Shown piece by piece: positions 12,936-14,263 of a DNA stretch of 14,263 nt. The notes under the pieces are model-generated. The model was not told the origin of the DNA and ran no database searches. It saw only the letters and a list, made by a program, of their open reading frames with translations. Each line of letters opens with the position of its first letter. Position 1 is the stretch's first letter. Origin of the DNA: Chromatiales bacterium (GTDB lineage: Bacteria > Pseudomonadota > Gammaproteobacteria > UBA6429 > Thiohalophilaceae); the NCBI GenBank assembly GCA_024641465.1, contig JAHEDB010000016.1, positions 1 to 14,263 of the forward strand, given 5' to 3'. A program made the translations under genes and the position numbers.

Positions 12936-14263
12936 AATGAACTGTACTTCTTACGCAGGCGATGACGGACAATCTCCGCCACGGTATTGAACAGAAAGGT
13001 AAACACAAACAGCACCAACGCGGCCAGGAACAGCACGCGGTAGTGGGTGCTCGCCACTTCGGACTCGGGCATTTCCACGGCAATGTTTGCCGACAGGGTA
13101 CGCATGCCCTGGAAGATACTGAAGTCCATGACCGGGGTATTGCCGGTGGCCATCAACACGATCATGGTTTCACCCACGGCGCGCCCCAGGCCGATCATCA
13201 CCGCGGAGAAAATACCGGGGCTGGCGGTGAGTAACACCACCCGCATCATGGTCTGCCAGGTGGTGGCGCCCAGCGCCAGGGAACCAAAGGTCAGATGACG
13301 GGGGACACTGAAGATGGCGTCTTCGGTGATGGAAAAGATCGTCGGGATCACCGCCACGCCCATGGCAATACCCACCACCATGGAATTACGCTGGTCATAC
13401 CCAATACCAAATTTGTGATCCAGCCAACCCTTCAGGTTGCCATCAAACAATACGACCTCCATCGGTGTGCTGAGCCCAAGGGCCAGCCAGCCGAGGGCGA
13501 ATAGTACCGGCACCAGCAGGGCCGCCTGCCAGCCTTCCGGTACAAGGTGGCGGATCGAGGCAGGGAGCTGCTGCCAGACAAAGGCAAAAATCAGTACGCC
13601 CAATGGCAAGACCAGCAACATGGAGAACACGCCCACCAGATTGGTTTCGATCACCGGCGCCAGCCACAGGCCAGCAAGAAAACCGAGGATCACCGTCGGC
13701 AGCGCCTCCATGATCTCGATGGAGGGTTTGACATAGGTGCGCATTGCCGGGGCCATGAAATAGGCGGTAAAAATGGCGCCCATGATGGCCAGGGGCACGG
13801 CAAACAGCATGGCATAAAACGCCGCCTTGATAGTGCCATAGGCTAGCGGCACCAGACTGTATTTGGGTTCGAAGTCGTTACTCGCGGATGAGGACTGCCA
13901 GGTGTAATCAGGCTCCGGATAGCTTTCATACCAGACCTTGTTCCACAACACGGCCCAGGATACTTCCGGGTGTTCATTCTCGACATGCCAGAAGTGGATG
14001 TTGTGATCGGCCGCTTCGGCCAGGATGCGATCGGCGCGCGGGGAAACGGCAAGCTGCTGAATAGCATAGTCACTGACCTTCTTCGTGACGATGGTGCGAC
14101 CGGCAGTCGAATGATAGACCGCCACCCTGCCCTGCTCATCCGCAGTGACAAAACCCTTGCGACGTTGCTCGGTCTCGATATCGTTAATACCGACGTTATC
14201 CCCCACGGCAAAGCTACGGATGTGGGTCAGTTCGTAACCGTCGCCTTTGCGCACCGGAAACCA
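12932..14263 (-). CDS. pstC: Phosphate ABC transporter permease PstC, long form (N terminus missing)
   Basis: The reading frame stays open to the window edge, so the 443 codons seen are the C-terminal part of a longer protein; the apparent GTG start near 14254 is not the true start. Residues below count from that GTG. About 1-95 look like beta-propeller (WD40-like) blades: GFVTADEQGRVAVYHS, IQQLAVSPRADRILAEAADH and NIHFWHVEN. The permease core follows from about 137 with several membrane helices, FEPKYSLVPLAYGTIKAAFYA at its start and the EAA loop SLALGATTWQTMMRVVLL (325-342), then GRAVGETMIVLMATGNTPV. In E. coli PstC is about 319 residues with no such domain; long forms of about 680 residues occur in Pseudomonas. 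The stop TGA overlaps the pstA ATG. PstS would be expected further right, outside the window. Confidence 0.93.
   Translation of the reverse strand, partial: WFPVRKGDGYELTHIRSFAVGDNVGINDIETEQRRKGFVTADEQGRVAVYHSTAGRTIVTKKVSDYAIQQLAVSPRADRILAEAADHNIHFWHVENEHPEVSWAVLWNKVWYESYPEPDYTWQSSSASNDFEPKYSLVPLAYGTIKAAFYAMLFAVPLAIMGAIFTAYFMAPAMRTYVKPSIEIMEALPTVILGFLAGLWLAPVIETNLVGVFSMLLVLPLGVLIFAFVWQQLPASIRHLVPEGWQAALLVPVLFALGWLALGLSTPMEVVLFDGNLKGWLDHKFGIGYDQRNSMVVGIAMGVAVIPTIFSITEDAIFSVPRHLTFGSLALGATTWQTMMRVVLLTASPGIFSAVMIGLGRAVGETMIVLMATGNTPVMDFSIFQGMRTLSANIAVEMPESEVASTHYRVLFLAALVLFVFTFLFNTVAEIVRHRLRKKYSSL

Noticed and set aside
1..14263. CRISPR arrays, tRNA or rRNA genes, and prophage or IS transposase genes
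   Set aside because: I saw no regularly spaced repeats, cloverleaf or rRNA sequence, and no transposase or integrase frames on either strand.

Overview
The window reads as chromosomal DNA from a gammaproteobacterium of moderate GC content. The evidence is a PhoP/PhoQ-like two-component pair, a PstC/PstA pair with the long periplasmic extensions seen in pseudomonads and other gammaproteobacteria, convergent ppk and ppx as in Pseudomonas, and Pho boxes close to the E. coli consensus. The genus cannot be named from sequence alone. Most of the window is one phosphate and polyphosphate neighbourhood.

Layout, left to right. Positions 1-1564 (+) hold the end of an OmpR-family response regulator and its PhoQ-like sensor kinase, joined by a TGATG overlap. 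Positions 1546-2652 (-) hold amrS, the radical SAM enzyme of the AmmeMemoRadiSam system, whose 3' end overlaps the kinase. Positions 2653-2947 are a regulatory region with a Pho-type promoter facing amrS, two hairpin-forming dyads, a possible 30-residue leader ORF, and a 12-bp tandem repeat just before ppx. Positions 2948-4456 (+) are ppx, followed by a ~190-bp MITE-like repeat bounded by TTAA, then ppk (-) with a three-unit Pho box upstream. Further right on the minus strand lie a class I methyltransferase, a Lys/Ala-rich helical protein, a small ribbon-helix-helix (RHH) regulator, sixA, phoU, pstB, pstA and the C-terminal part of pstC, which runs off the right edge.

How the genes fit together. 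PstCAB imports phosphate, with PstS outside the window, and PhoU links the transporter to PhoR/PhoB signalling. Ppk stores phosphate as polyphosphate and Ppx releases it. Pho boxes before ppk and amrS suggest both are induced by phosphate starvation. SixA, a phosphohistidine phosphatase, appears to be the last gene of the pst-phoU operon.

The most novel signal is the RHH gene and its surroundings. Its promoter lies inside a perfect 40-bp palindrome (9091-9130). A close copy of one half-site (14 of 16 bases) recurs as part of a tandem repeat directly upstream of ppx. Together with the adjacent Lys/Ala-rich protein, this suggests an undescribed local regulator, and perhaps a basic polyphosphate- or DNA-binding protein, acting on polyphosphate metabolism. 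That functional link is inference.
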